NCBI GenBank assembly: GCA_020536535.1
Contig: JAHLWZ010000321.1
Span: 1,169-25,628 of the forward strand
Length of the DNA: 24,460 nt
Reading direction: 5' to 3'
Source of the DNA: Pelomyxa schiedti
Lineage: Eukaryota; Evosea; Pelobiontida; Pelomyxidae
Shown here: piece by piece, positions 8,633 to 19,202 of the stretch
Position numbering within the stretch: position 1 is the stretch's first letter
Layout: each line of letters opens with the position of its first letter
The notes under the pieces: generated by a model
Seen by the model: the letters and a program-made list of their open reading frames with translations, nothing else
Databases searched by the model: none
What the model was told of the DNA's origin: nothing
Made by a program: the position numbers and the translations under genes

Positions 8633-9310
8633 ATGTCAACAACAAAAGGAACAACCACAACAAGCAGCGAGAATGTATACAAACTGGTTGTGCTTGGCTC
8701 TGGCGGTGTGGGCAAATCATCACTCACCGTGCAGTTTGTCCAAGGAATCTTCTTGGAGAAATATGACCCAACAATCGAAGATGCTTATGTATGTGTGAGT
8801 GAGTGTGTGATTTTTTATTATATTTATTTGTGTATCATCAGCGTATTTCGAACTAACCTATTTCCCCAACAGAGGAAGCAAATCGATGTGGATGGAAAAG
8901 CCTGTGTTCTTGAAATCCTTGACACTGCCGGGACTGAGAACTTCACCGCGATGCGTGACCTGTACATGAAGAATGGCCACGGCTTCGTCCTAGTTTACAG
9001 TGTGATTTCCATCAGCACATTCAGGGACATACCGGACATGCACGACCAGATACTCCGCGTCAAGGATTCAGCCAGCGTCCCGCTGGTCCTAGTGGGGAAC
9101 AAGTGTGACCTGACTGAGCAAAGGGTTGTGACGACTGAGGACGGACACGCACTGGCAACACACTGGGGTTCCGGCGTGGTGTTCCTCGAGGCCAGTGCGA
9201 GGACAATGACAAATGTTCACAGGATATTCCTGGACCTCATCAGGCAGATTGATGCCATGAACCCCAGGCCAAAGCAAAAGAACAGAAGAGGTGGATGCAA
9301 CATTCTGTAG
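8633..9310 (+). CDS. rap1: Rap1-type Ras-family GTPase, 197 aa
   Basis: Two exons, 8633-8788 and 8873-9310, flank an 84-nt GTATGT...ACAG intron. The product shows P-loop GSGGVGKS (22-29), effector loop YDPTIEDAY (44-52), G3 DTAGTE (69-74), DLYMKNG, G4 NKCD (128-131), G5 ASA (159-161) and CNIL at the C-terminus after a basic stretch. Thr instead of Gln at the Ras-61 position, the VQFVQGIF segment and [10 protein letters not shown] are Rap1 hallmarks. A final Leu in CAAX predicts geranylgeranylation. Rap1 controls adhesion and the cytoskeleton in amoebae and animals. The extra 12 N-terminal residues are Ser/Thr-rich. The intron is a multiple of three and has no stop, so naive ORF callers would fuse it. 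Start chosen because homology begins just after it, following an A-rich leader. Confidence 0.93.
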   Translation: MSTTKGTTTTSSENVYKLVVLGSGGVGKSSLTVQFVQGIFLEKYDPTIEDAYVCVSECVIFYYIYLCIISVFRTNLFPQQRKQIDVDGKACVLEILDTAGTENFTAMRDLYMKNGHGFVLVYSVISISTFRDIPDMHDQILRVKDSASVPLVLVGNKCDLTEQRVVTTEDGHALATHWGSGVVFLEASARTMTNVHRIFLDLIRQIDAMNPRPKQKNRRGGCNIL

Positions 9311-9361
9311 ACATCATAAGCAACTCATCAATGTAATTACTACAATCAGTACCTGGTAAAA

Positions 9362-9367
9362 AATAAA
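9362..9367 (+). terminator. Polyadenylation signal AATAAA of Rap1 gene
   Basis: AATAAA lies about 52 bases after the Rap1 stop codon, followed by a T/G-rich stretch, the usual layout of a eukaryotic poly(A) signal. Confidence 0.6.
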
Positions 9368-9638
9368 CGTTTGTTTTGCCTCCCGATGCCAAACCAATGT
9401 TCTGTGTCTGACGTGTGTCCCTATAACACAGTTGGTGCAACAAGTTACGAATAATAACTGCAACAACGCTTGCGTGACGATTTACGGAAAAGTTGTTCAG
9501 CGATGTTGTCGTGAGAAATCCTATCTGCAGCGAGTGTGTTTGCCTTCAGAAACTAGAGCTCTACCTCAGGTGTCATTCACGGCGCGGCGGGTTTGGGTAC
9601 TACAAATTAAATTTTCAGCAAACAAGCTACCCAAAGCA
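9368..9638. other. Intergenic region before tandem copy 3
   Basis: The frame of the next gene stays open upstream to 9432, but this part shows no homology to copy 2 and has no in-frame ATG after 9432 before 9639, so it is taken as promoter and leader. CAA-rich and mixed sequence; no specific element recognised. Confidence 0.45.
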
Positions 9639-10931
9639 ATGGGGCTCAGTTCGGGGCGTTGTTCCACTCTGAAGTGCGCGCCATCCATGTGCGCCCGCGG
9701 GCAGCTCGCAGCTCTGGCCACGTCGTCGCACGCACGGTGCGGGGCGCGCAGCCCTGCGCGGGCGCTGTGGCTCCCCGGCTCCCCGTTCTCCTCGCCCTCC
9801 CGCTCCTTCCTCCGCCGCTTCCTCGACCCTGCCTCCTTCGCCGTCTTTGTCGCGGCTGGGTGCGCCGACAGCGCGACTGTGGTCTCGGCCACGGTGTCCC
9901 GCGCGCTGCTCGGCGTCGCCGGCGGGGGCCCGCGCGTCCACCGCGTCTATGTCTCGGATCCTGGGACAAGAAACTGGCGGGTGCCGTGCTCCCCGACACA
10001 CCTTCTGGAGTTCTACCCCACTGATGGCGAGTACTGCATAGCACAACTGGGTGTGAAGGGCAAGGGGAGGCCAATTGGGTTCAAGGAGAGGATGTGTGGG
10101 GGCAGGGGCGGCGACGGCGTGTTGAGCTGGGTGTGTGTCAGCAGGTGGATGGACTGGGCCGTGGCTTATGAACCTGGGAAAGCGAGAACTGTGAGTATCG
10201 TGAGGTTGTGTGGTGATGGCGATGCCGGCGGGTCTGGTGGTGACTTGGATTCTGCATCAAGTGGGAGGGTGCAGGTGCCGCTCCCTGAAGGGTTCTCCTT
10301 TCTGGAATTGCTGTTCCCAAAGTGCTCCAGAAATGAGCTTGTTCTGGTTGGAACTCGGCAGCAAGAAGAGTGTCAAGGAGTTCTCAACCTGATACTTTCT
10401 GTTGTAAACTTAGAGACGACGTTTCAAACAAAGAGCCTCACATTTGTGAGTTCAGCAGCAATCACTGACCCAAAATTGGTTCTCTCGCTTCCCACTTCTG
10501 AGGGGTTTCGAAGGCCACTGTTGTTGAGGAAACGAGACGGCTCTGCTGCCTTTGTTTTTCCACTCCCAGAGGGATGTGACATCTTGCAAGTGGACGCCTC
10601 AACAAGTGAAGTCACACATGTTATCAGACACACCGCAATGCCTAAAACTGGCAGGACTTACGTAACACAGCTGAACCAGGCTGCCTATTGGGTGGCGCAG
10701 GAATCAAGCTCGTTGTGTGAGCTTTGGGACTGCAACAACACAGAAAGGCCACTCAAAACAGTGAGTTTTCCAGAGTGCAGGCAAGTGCTGGCTGGCTCAG
10801 GGTTCCTGTTTGTTGTGAAAGGTGCCTGTATCCAAGTGTTAGACCCTGACTCTGGCCTCGTCGTCCTCACAATCACCTTCCCTCCAGAAGAAAGCCACTA
10901 CGTATGGATTAATCTTGAGTCCATTCTCTAA
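9639..10931 (+). CDS. Unknown-family protein, 430 aa, tandem copy 3
   Basis: A single-exon paralogue of the gene at 7072. The ATG at 9639 is chosen because MGLSSGR parallels MGISGSW of copy 2 and homology starts there; the frame remains open farther upstream. It contains the GC-rich N-terminal block (LAALATSSHARCGARSPARA, then LWLPGSPF), SPTHLLEF, GRPIGF, SRWMDWAVAYEP, RVQVPLPEGFSFLELLF, LLLRKRDGSAAFVFPLPE, VDASTS, CELWDCNNTERPLKTVSFP, GSGFLFVVKGACIQVLDPDS, LVVLTITFPPEE and a terminal YVWINLESIL. The truncated copy 1 ends similarly (ERDSIL), so copies 1 and 3 share an ending that copy 2 has changed to WILKVV. Function and location are unknown; there is no signal peptide or membrane helix. Repeated short beta motifs make a beta-propeller fold possible. 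Confidence 0.85.
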   Translation: MGLSSGRCSTLKCAPSMCARGQLAALATSSHARCGARSPARALWLPGSPFSSPSRSFLRRFLDPASFAVFVAAGCADSATVVSATVSRALLGVAGGGPRVHRVYVSDPGTRNWRVPCSPTHLLEFYPTDGEYCIAQLGVKGKGRPIGFKERMCGGRGGDGVLSWVCVSRWMDWAVAYEPGKARTVSIVRLCGDGDAGGSGGDLDSASSGRVQVPLPEGFSFLELLFPKCSRNELVLVGTRQQEECQGVLNLILSVVNLETTFQTKSLTFVSSAAITDPKLVLSLPTSEGFRRPLLLRKRDGSAAFVFPLPEGCDILQVDASTSEVTHVIRHTAMPKTGRTYVTQLNQAAYWVAQESSSLCELWDCNNTERPLKTVSFPECRQVLAGSGFLFVVKGACIQVLDPDSGLVVLTITFPPEESHYVWINLESIL

Positions 10932-10983
10932 TGAGTCTCTCGTTATTCTCGACTTCCTCACCGCTTAAATTCTCATGACTTGA

Positions 10984-13953
10984 ATGAAGTTTGAAGTTCC
11001 ACAAACCGTTTTTTCGGTTTTCGAACCAACAAAAACGTCAAGAAAAACAAGCGTGCGTGTTGGTTCCCTGTCAGTTAGAAGCAATGACCGAGCCAACAAC
11101 CCCCACTCCATCACCATCAAGTTCATGAAGTGCTTCCGCCGAGGCGACATTATGGGAGTTGAGCAACTTGCCCGCGGGTCGTTCGAGCGGGACCGCATGA
11201 TACTGCATCGAGCACTTGCGCACGGTAGACCCCGTAGGCGGGGATATCGCATAGGCTGCATGATGGGAATGACAGCAATCAGGCCCCCCTGGATCCCCTG
11301 CCTCAAAATTCTGCTCAATTTACCCGGTAAAAACAACGGAGAGGGATAATTGTACCTGTAGAGAATATATATATATTGCTTTGAGTACAATAAATGATAA
11401 ATGAATAAATTGTCAAAAACTCTGACATAAACTTCACCTATGCTCTATGTGTTTATATTTACTACGCAAAGAGAGTTTCCGTTATTGTTTGAAATAATTC
11501 TAACAAGGGATTACTGATACATTTTCGTGTTTGTATGAGGGAAAATCCATAATTTCTCTTGCGGCATGCCAGTACCGTGAGAGGGAGGTATTTGTCGCCA
11601 CATGCATCTACTGTTCTTACAACTTTCAGGTGGTTGATGTTATGAAATTGCTTTTCGATGCAGGGGCTGATCCAAATGGAGTTGAGGGTGAGGAAACTCA
11701 ACCATTCATTTACTCCAAAGCTTACAGTGATGACTTGACTAAAGTGTTTCTATCCCATCCGAAATTCAACTTGGAGAAGGTACCTTTTGTTCACATGGAG
11801 TAGGGTTAATCACGCTCACAGGTGGATCTCACAAAGCTTTTTGTAGAGTCCTTATGGGGTACCCTGGGGGTAATATTTTCCACAACACCAATCGGCAAGA
11901 CTTTTGAGCTCCTTGAACAAACACTGAAGCGACTAGAAAATCCAGACCACAGGGAAAGTTTCAAAACGTCAGTTTTCAATTGGGCAACAAATTTTGGACC
12001 CGCAGCTAAATTTCTTCTGGACAACTCATTGTGCACCCCTGCCGAGTTATTCAGGCGCGGCCTATACTGCACCACCAATGTGGATACTATAACTATCGCA
12101 TTGAATGCTGGTGCCGAAGTTATTAAGCCAGAAGACTTCAACTATTACGATTTGTTTCGGTAAGTTCGCAATTGCTCCCACAAGCTGATTTACTCCAAAA
12201 CTAGGAGTCAAAACGAAAAGTTGATTTCTCTTCTCATTGATAAGGGATTCCCATTTCCGGACATGGGCGAAGTTGCATCGCGGGGCACAGAGGTCTGGAA
12301 CCTGTTCAAATCCAGAGGTTTTGAGTACGACCCTGCCAAATCCAAGAACTATGACACACCCTACGTAACCCAAACAATGCTCGAGCGAGGTGATTTTGAT
12401 GAAGCGATGAGGATCAAAGGTGAACACGAGTTCCCCATACCATGGTGTGAAATTATAAAGCGACGCTTTCCCCTGGAGAATTCCATTAACATGGCAGAAA
12501 TGAAGCGCTATCTTGACGCGGCTCCCCCTGACACCGATTGGGGCAATTTGATAAGTCTCTACATGTACTACCGCACCACGGAACCCCTTAGGGCTTGCGT
12601 TGCACGGGCCAATCCATCTCAACTCACGCAGGAACTGATTCAGGACTTACTTCGAGGCGCACTTGTGGTCGAAAATCCTGTCCCGGTGCACCTCGAAAAA
12701 ATAAGCTATGCCAAGAGCTTAGGAGCCACAATTAACCCCGAAACTGTTACTGTGGGCATCGGTGCTGCATCTGGATATCGACCCCCAAGGGAGGTGATAG
12801 AACCTCTCATTGATGATCTATTTGGATCGCTGGCCATTGAACAAAAGGAAGAGGCAGCAAATAAGATCATAACTGCTGCTGTAGGACTGGATCTCTTGTG
12901 GGTGGTAGAGAAAGTTGCTAAACTCAATGCGGGAAGGCTTCCAGCTGGAATACTTTTGAATGCCACCTCCGACGAGATGTACAGATTACTTGTATCATTA
13001 GGTGCTGTTCTGAGTGCAGAGTACGGCGTTGATTATTTCTCCTCGAAGTCTCGAGAGCTAGAAGCCGCTATTGGGAAACATATGCTTGAACACCCTCTGG
13101 AACAGCCCCCTCTACCTGAAGAAGGATCAGAAGAAGAGGAGTACGACTACTCTCTCGTACATGACATGGCTTCCGGACTCAGGCTTCCCATTCTGAAGGC
13201 CCTGCTTTCCCAAGGTTGGAACCCAAACAGGAAAGAACCCTACCACCAAGAAACACCATTCCGAGCTGTCCTTGCATGTGCCGTAAGTGATAACGACTGC
13301 CAGCTCCAACGCGAAGCGGCATTAGCACTAATTGCCGCCGGTGCCCAAGTGACAGTGAGTATCTCCCACCAATCTTACCACATCTAAATTCCCCCACCAC
13401 CCCCAAGCACAACCCTCGCAATTCTCAACTCCCCGCGGCTTCCGTTTCCCATTTCGCCTCACTATTCACACAGGTAGATGACCTCATAGTCCTATTCCTG
13501 GACCGGAAGCTCGACGACCACAACGCACAAGGGTCGGCCCCCGATTCCATCTACTTCGCGTTCACGAAATTCGCCCAGCACCGCATAGACACCCTTGCCG
13601 CGGTGGCTTCCGCCGTTCCCCCGGCTCTGCTGCTGTCGCCGGCTTCGGCGGAATCCCCCACGGCCAAGCGGTGCCCCAGCCTGCTGTGGGCCGCGTGCCT
13701 GTATCGCAGCCCACTCGTCATCAGGGCCGTGGCTTCCTTGCTGGCTTCGGCATCGCCTTCTCCTACTACATCGAAATCCGCACATACAACAACCACTGCA
13801 GCAACAACTACAACAGAAGCAACAGAGGACCAGGCGAACGGCTTGGGGACACTCGTGGGACAAAGGAGGGAGAAGGATGGACTGACGGTGATGGAGCTAC
13901 TCGCGAAGAAAGGGTGCTTTGAATGCCTCAGTGCCCTCAACTCCCTGCTCTGA
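10984..13953 (+). CDS. Ankyrin-repeat-like protein, 800 aa, six exons
   Basis: Exons 10984-11224, 11283-11326, 11630-11779, 11822-12159, 12205-13354 and 13474-13953 join in phase through GT-AG introns of 58, 303, 42, 45 and 119 nt (2403 nt in all). Ankyrin-type helices are seen as CFRRGDIMGVEQLARGSF, VMKLLFDAGADPN, ITIALNAGAEV, KLISLLIDKGFPF, LLWVVEKVAKLNAGRLP, ILKALLSQGWNPN, AALALIAAGAQVT and VMELLAKKGCFECLSAL. Many repeats are degenerate. An acidic stretch (GSEEEEYDYS) lies in exon 5, and exon 6 is GC-rich with a Thr-rich linker. Ankyrin repeats bind protein partners; nothing here names one. The 303-nt second intron is unusually long and contains an AATAAA at 11389, so 10984-11340 could be a separate short gene. 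Exons 3-6 are the secure part. Confidence 0.72.
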
Positions 13954-14090
13954 CTTCCCCTCTCCATAAATTCTAAATAGAAAAACTACATAGGAATTTC
14001 CTTGCTCATTTTGTTGTTGTTAGTATTACTATTGTAGCCAGTTGGGTGGGTGTTGGGTTTGTATGTACAGGTCTTGTTGTTGTAGTTATC

Positions 14091-15115
14091 CTACACGTCA
14101 TAGGTCTTGACAACCAGTGTGATTTCTTTGCGGCAAAGGGCACAGGTATGTAGTCTCTGCGAACATTCTACACAGCACAGGCGGTGGCCACAAGGCACGA
14201 ACACTGTGTCCAGTTTGTTAACCATGCATATCTTGCATAGTCCCTGTAAGTCGGATGTTGGAGTTGGTTCCTTGGACGCTGTTGAAGGCGGGCCTGAGGA
14301 ACCCGGCTCCGCATCAGTTGCCTCACTAGTTACTGAGCCTTCCGCGTTTTCTTTCTCATTCTCACCTATCAAAGGGTTGAGTGTTGAAGTGGGTATTTGG
14401 CGTTACTTATACCTCCTTTTTTTGTACTCTCTAATTCTTGGCTGTTGTCGGGTATTTCAGGAACTAAGAGTGGCGGTTCTGGGCTGTGGGATGCAGTGTA
14501 GTACCCGCTGTAGGTCAACAATCTCTCAGTTTCGTGGGTTCGGTGTTGTACCATACGCCGACGAACAAAATATACAACGATAAACCACACGGCAACGAAA
14601 CATATGGTAGTCAGAAGTATCTGCAAATCATTAGTGGCAGGCAGTATGAATGAGCACGACCGAAAATAACAGGATGAGCTCGGTGTTCCATGTGGAATCG
14701 TCACAGTCGCACCCGTAATGCTGGCAGTATGTGTAATAAGTTTGCCAACAATCAGCAGATTTGTTCGAGCACTCGGCATTTTTAAGGCAGTCGCCATACG
14801 AGTTCACACAAAGGCAACCAAGGTAGAGTGCTGGAAGCAGTGGTTTCATTGGTGATGCTAAAGTCACCCCTACCAAGAACAAAGGAAGAGCGGAGACACA
14901 CAGGAAATGCAGTCGTCATACTGAGCCAGGCAAAGGTTCACTGCATCCTCGGAACAGTCGTAGGTACCTCTAAGGTTATTATTCGTTGCGCGTTGCGCGG
15001 CGGCGATAGACTTCGCGCCGCTGTCGCCATCGCGGTTGTAGTACGGTGAACCCGCAACCACCTGCAATAGCACCGACAATGACACTAATATGCACAAACA
15101 ACTATGCAGTCGCAT
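14091..15115 (-). CDS. Receptor-like transmembrane RING-finger protein, 297 aa
   Basis: Four minus-strand exons (15115-14902, 14857-14661, 14620-14413, 14365-14091) join in phase across introns of 44, 40 and 47 nt. Residues 1-22 (MRLHSCLCILVSLSVLLQVV) form a signal peptide. A cysteine-rich ectodomain follows (about 23-128, with the pattern GCLCVNS...CLKNAEC...ADC...YCQHYGCDCD). A membrane helix at about 131-158 ends in RRR, then a Ser/Pro/acidic cytosolic linker and a C3HC4 RING: C250-x2-C253-x11-C265-x-H267-x3-C271-x2-C274-x6-C281-x2-C284. Layout predicts a type I membrane ubiquitin ligase with extracellular or luminal sensing and cytosolic catalysis. RING family and topology are well supported; substrate and ligand are unknown. 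The second intron's donor could be GTCGTG or GTGCTC three bases on, changing one residue. Confidence 0.82.
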
Positions 15116-15302
15116 CTCCTCTTCGCTGCTCTGCTTATTAATTCCCGCACCTTCGCTCTTTCGCCTGTTTTTTGCGAAAAAAAACCACACTGTTTTGACA
15201 GGTTACAGGAGGAGTTCAGGCAAAGCATGTAGTTATTATTGTATTGTTACACCAAAAATTATTCGTTGAGTTGGAATCGCCTCCTCACTCAGTCCTGGAG
15301 GG

Positions 15303-18300
15303 TCAAGCCAGTCCGTGGTTGGCCCGGGACGCGAGGACACGCTGGTGGCTGCTTATGGTGGTGGTTGCTTTGGCTTTTGTTGATGGGTGCAGGGTGGGTG
15401 TTATGGTTAATGTTGTGGGTGGTGCTGGTGACAGTAGCGTGAATTTGCGGGCGACCGCGGCGCTGAGCGTAGTCCTGGCGTAGTGCGTGGGTGGGGCCGG
15501 TGACCCCGGCGCCGTTGTGGTTGTTGTTGTTGTTGTTGGCGGTGATGATGATGACGGCGGTTCTGTTGGTGTTGCTGATGTGGAAGCCGGTGTGGGTGAT
15601 TGGGATGGCGTGGCGGTAGTGGTGGCGGTGGGTTTGGAGTATGTGCTGGCTGTGAGGATTATGGTGGTGGAGAGTTGCTGCAGCTTGAGTGTGACGTCCG
15701 AGAGCCGGCCGTGGTCGTAGTGGGTGGGAGGCGTTATCGAGACCATTTCCTGTTGGCGGTTGGGTATTAGGAGGGAGGTGTGGGAGAGGGAGGGGGTTAT
15801 AGGGAACCTGGCAGTCGGTTCGGTATTGGGCAAGACGGTGAACCGGCTGTAGTAGCTGCTGTTTTAATTTTTCGGGGGAAACACCCTGAAGGAGTGAGAT
15901 GAAGAGAAAAGTGCTTGAGATGTACTTACTGGACAGGAAGAAATCAATTCACTGAGGATATGCATTTTTTCACTGAATTTGGTGACATAGGTCATGTAGT
16001 GCTCTTGAAATATGGGAAGCTGTAACAGAACATTTAAGTTCAATTCATTTGCTATTGAGACTACATATTCGGTGAATATATCACAGAGTGTTGTCTTGAT
16101 TTCCCATTCAGATTCACGGCGAGTCAAAAGGGTGTGAATACTAGATAAATGTCATTTTGCCGGAATGTTAATATGCATGACATACTCTTCATGTAATTGG
16201 AGAATTCTTGTTGCATCTGTGTAAAGCTGCTCTAAAGGCTTAAGCTGGTTCTGAAGTACAGTGATACTGTCACTCAATAGCAACTTCTCTGTTACAATAC
16301 GCAGACCCTGCAATAAGTTTAAATCTTGGAAAGTGCACGTAAATGAGTACAACATCGTGGAGCTCATGTAGTGCCACAAGGTACTCTGTTTCTGCCTGCG
16401 CTATTTTTTTCATCACTGCTTTTCTCTGTAACTCTATTTGAGCGTATTCCTCGCGCTTCCTTTGCAGTAGTGTCTTATCCTGAAAAGATATGAGAACTAT
16501 TTTATACTTTGTATGTTACCTGTTTTTTTTCCGATTCATGAAGTTCATCTTCGATTGCACTTGCAATTAGCTTCCTCAGATCGCATATCCAGGCATCCCG
16601 GTCACTAGGGGTTGAAGTTGCTACCACAAGCCTTCCAGCAGGGCAAACAAGGGTAAAGGAACAAGTGCTTGCCCCAGAGCCAACATCTAATGCGCACCTA
16701 AAGAGTTCAACTGCACGCACAAACTGAAAGGTGACACCGCTTCCCGAAGAAAAGCCTGCTGCGAGAGAGGCTGGAGTCGGTGGGAGATGAGTTGAAAACA
16801 TGGTGCTTGAGACAAGATCATCTCCTGGTTTCGACTCTTCAGAGGAGGAAGTTGTAGTAGCACTTGATTTGGAGGATCGTTTAGGGGCGAGAAGAGGTGG
16901 TGATGGAAACACCCCAGCACCAATGCCTGTCCCAGAAAGAGTAATACGTGATTTTGTTACAGAGATACTTAATGAGGGTTGCTGAGGGCCTTTAGTGCTA
17001 GACAAGAAAGATTTCTTTGTCTTGGGAGTGGTGATGATGAGGGTATGATCGAACAAGAACATGTGTTGGTTTTTGTTGTTGACCTGAACCGGGCCATATC
17101 TAAACAGGGTTTGTGCCACCTCAGGTACAGCTCCTGAAGTCAGGGTTGGTGAAGAAGATTCCGCTATTGCATGAGTGAGTGCTGGCCCGGAATACTTCCC
17201 GATGAAGTGTGCCACCCGGGTAGTTGTGGTACGATCCGCAATAATTAAAGACCGCATTAAAAGAGTACTAGTTGGCATGTAATCTGGGTGTTCTTTTGGT
17301 GTTCGATGCAAAAGTAGGGAGATCAGGTCACAAACTAGGTAATACGTAAACTTGAAATTTCTGACAGTGGAACCATACATTTATAAAGATGGGTTATCGG
17401 CTCTTGAAAGAAGTTTTCTTGAACAGGCCCATCGGTCTATGTGCATTAGAGTGGAACTAAAATTTGAAAGGTTACCAGCCTAGGGTCGGTGTTGACATCC
17501 ATAGTTAAAACAAAACTTCTTGTAACGTAAAGGCTATACAGAGCTGGCCACGATTCCGTCTAAAAACAAGTCTGAGAAAGGATGGGAGTGCAAGGTTATA
17601 AAAACCTTGTTTAGGAGATATTCTCCAATCATTGCATCGCTGACATGTTGTGATATGTCATTTATAAATCTGCTGGATGTTACTCATTGTAAATAATGAA
17701 GGGAAAATTTACTCCTCATGGACCGCAGCAATTTTCTCTATGTCCTTGAGGACCTGCTTCTTGTCATTTCTAACTCCTTCATTAGTGGCTGAACTAATTC
17801 CCTTGGTTTCTTCAGACAAAAGGACTTTCAGTAGTTGCTTTAACGGAATCAGAGAGAACAATGTATAAAGTAAAGTACAGTCAAACCCTCTCGAAGAACA
17901 GCGATATAACGCCGCTCCACAGATATAATTTCTTCGGTCACGGCCATCCTCTTTGTTTCGTCAACTTTTACTTGAATCGGGGTAGGAGTGAGGTTCGCGT
18001 CAAGTTTTTCCTTTGAGAACAAGTCCCCCAAAGTACTGTCAATAGCTCGTACTGCGTCGAATATCTCTCCAACACTAGCACTCTCCCTGATGTCCGATGC
18101 GGAGTGCGTGGCCCGAGTACCTTCCTCCCCAAAGTTGGCCATACTAAGTAGTTCCTTCTCCCACTCAAATTCCGTCTCTCCAGAATCACGAGTACTTCCA
18201 GGCGTTTCAGAATTTGAAGAAGGAGTGGCAGTCAAAGCAATTCCGCGGGAATCATCGCGATCAATTCCTCCGCGAGTCAAAGGAGTAACAGAAACGGAAG

Positions 18301-19046
18301 GAGCACTAGTAGCATGTGCCGACGTCGTAGTTGGAGCGGACGACATCCCGCGTGTGGTGCAGAACCTCGGGCCAGCCCCTGACGGTCGCGCAGGCAAAGT
18401 CACTTTGTACGATTGCCACGCCGACGCGTTCGTCGTCGTCAACGGGGGCGGCGCCGCGGTGAGGTCGCTTCCTACGTCGCGCGTGGGCGACGGCCGTCGG
18501 TCGTTTTTGGTAGGAGTGGTCGCGGGTGCCTGTTGACATGACGGATCGGCCGAGATCTCGTCGGCCCTATTAACGCGGGATCTAACACCGGGCGTATGTT
18601 GTTGTCGTACCAACATGCTGTTATCGGGCGTTACACAATACATGCACCACTGGTTCCTGAAATTAACGTTTTTGATATTTTATTAGTGGGTTATTCCAAC
18701 TACGAAAATCCCATCACTGCCCTTCCATGAAGTGCACTTACGGGAAACCAAAACAAGGAAGTAACCAACCAGAATAACCCCTGGAGCTTCCCCTGAGCTG
18801 TGCGCACCTCCAGTTCTCAAAGGCAAATCCCCAGCAAACAAAAAATGGAGGTTGCATCACCAAGTGGGTGTGTACCATCTGAGCGCCCACCAAGTCATTT
18901 GCGTACACGGTAGGTCTGAATATCAGGTACCCCTGAGCAGAGTTGCTCTCTGGAGCAATCTGGAAACAACGACGCTGAGCGTGGTGTCGATGTTTCTGCG
19001 AAGCCCCATGGAACCACCTGGCACTCATCTCAGATGCCTTGCCCAT
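15303..19046 (-). CDS. RhoGEF with DH-PH-DH layout, about 1086 aa, one frameshift
   Basis: Eleven exons: 19046-18742, 18656-17879, 17837-17713, 17669-17606, 17559-17476, 17436-16520, 16479-16351, 16307-16186, 16140-15930, 15885-15808, 15749-15303. Introns are 39-85 nt and phases match. Order: an unrecognised aromatic-rich N-terminus (1-100), a Ser/Thr-rich linker, DH1 (about 333-515; EEIISVERRYIAVLREGL ... LISLLLHRTPKEHPDY), a PH domain (VQVNNKNQHMFLFDHTLIIT ... RDAWICDLRKLIASAI) with a low-complexity insertion, a basic coiled segment, DH2 (about 785-975; QAETEYLVALHEL ... LLQPVHRLAQY ... EMVSITPPTHYDH) and a Thr/Pro tail. DH domains load GTP on Rho-family GTPases; PH targets membranes. In exon 5 the frame changes at 17370-17383 with no usable intron. 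One missing base would explain it, and the exon's length (917) is exactly one short of phase. It is either a sequence error or a real lesion. Confidence 0.8.
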
Positions 19047-19202
19047 CGCGCTCCGCGGCGCCTCATTGTGGGAAGGTTCATTCAAAGAGGAAATCTGCGA
19101 AATCTCGTATCATCAACCGAAACAACAGAAAACAACAAAAAAAACACAGACGCCAACAGCCCGGCACGGTCGCATCTCGACGATAAAAACCAGATCCAAG
19201 GA
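19047..19202. promoter_or_regulatory. 156-bp divergent (bidirectional) promoter region
   Basis: This is the whole gap between the ATG of the RhoGEF (minus) and the ATG of the small acylation-motif protein (plus). It must hold both leaders and both core promoters. It is CAA/AAC-rich on the plus strand at 19110-19150. No TATA box or known factor site is evident. Confidence 0.5.

Noticed and set aside
15239-15720. Gly/Val-rich plus-strand open frames
   Set aside because: They are the antisense of the Thr/Pro-rich C-terminal exon of the RhoGEF.
17361-17378. 18-nt GT-AG mini-intron at the RhoGEF frame break
   Set aside because: Removing it creates a stop and cannot change frame because its length is a multiple of three.
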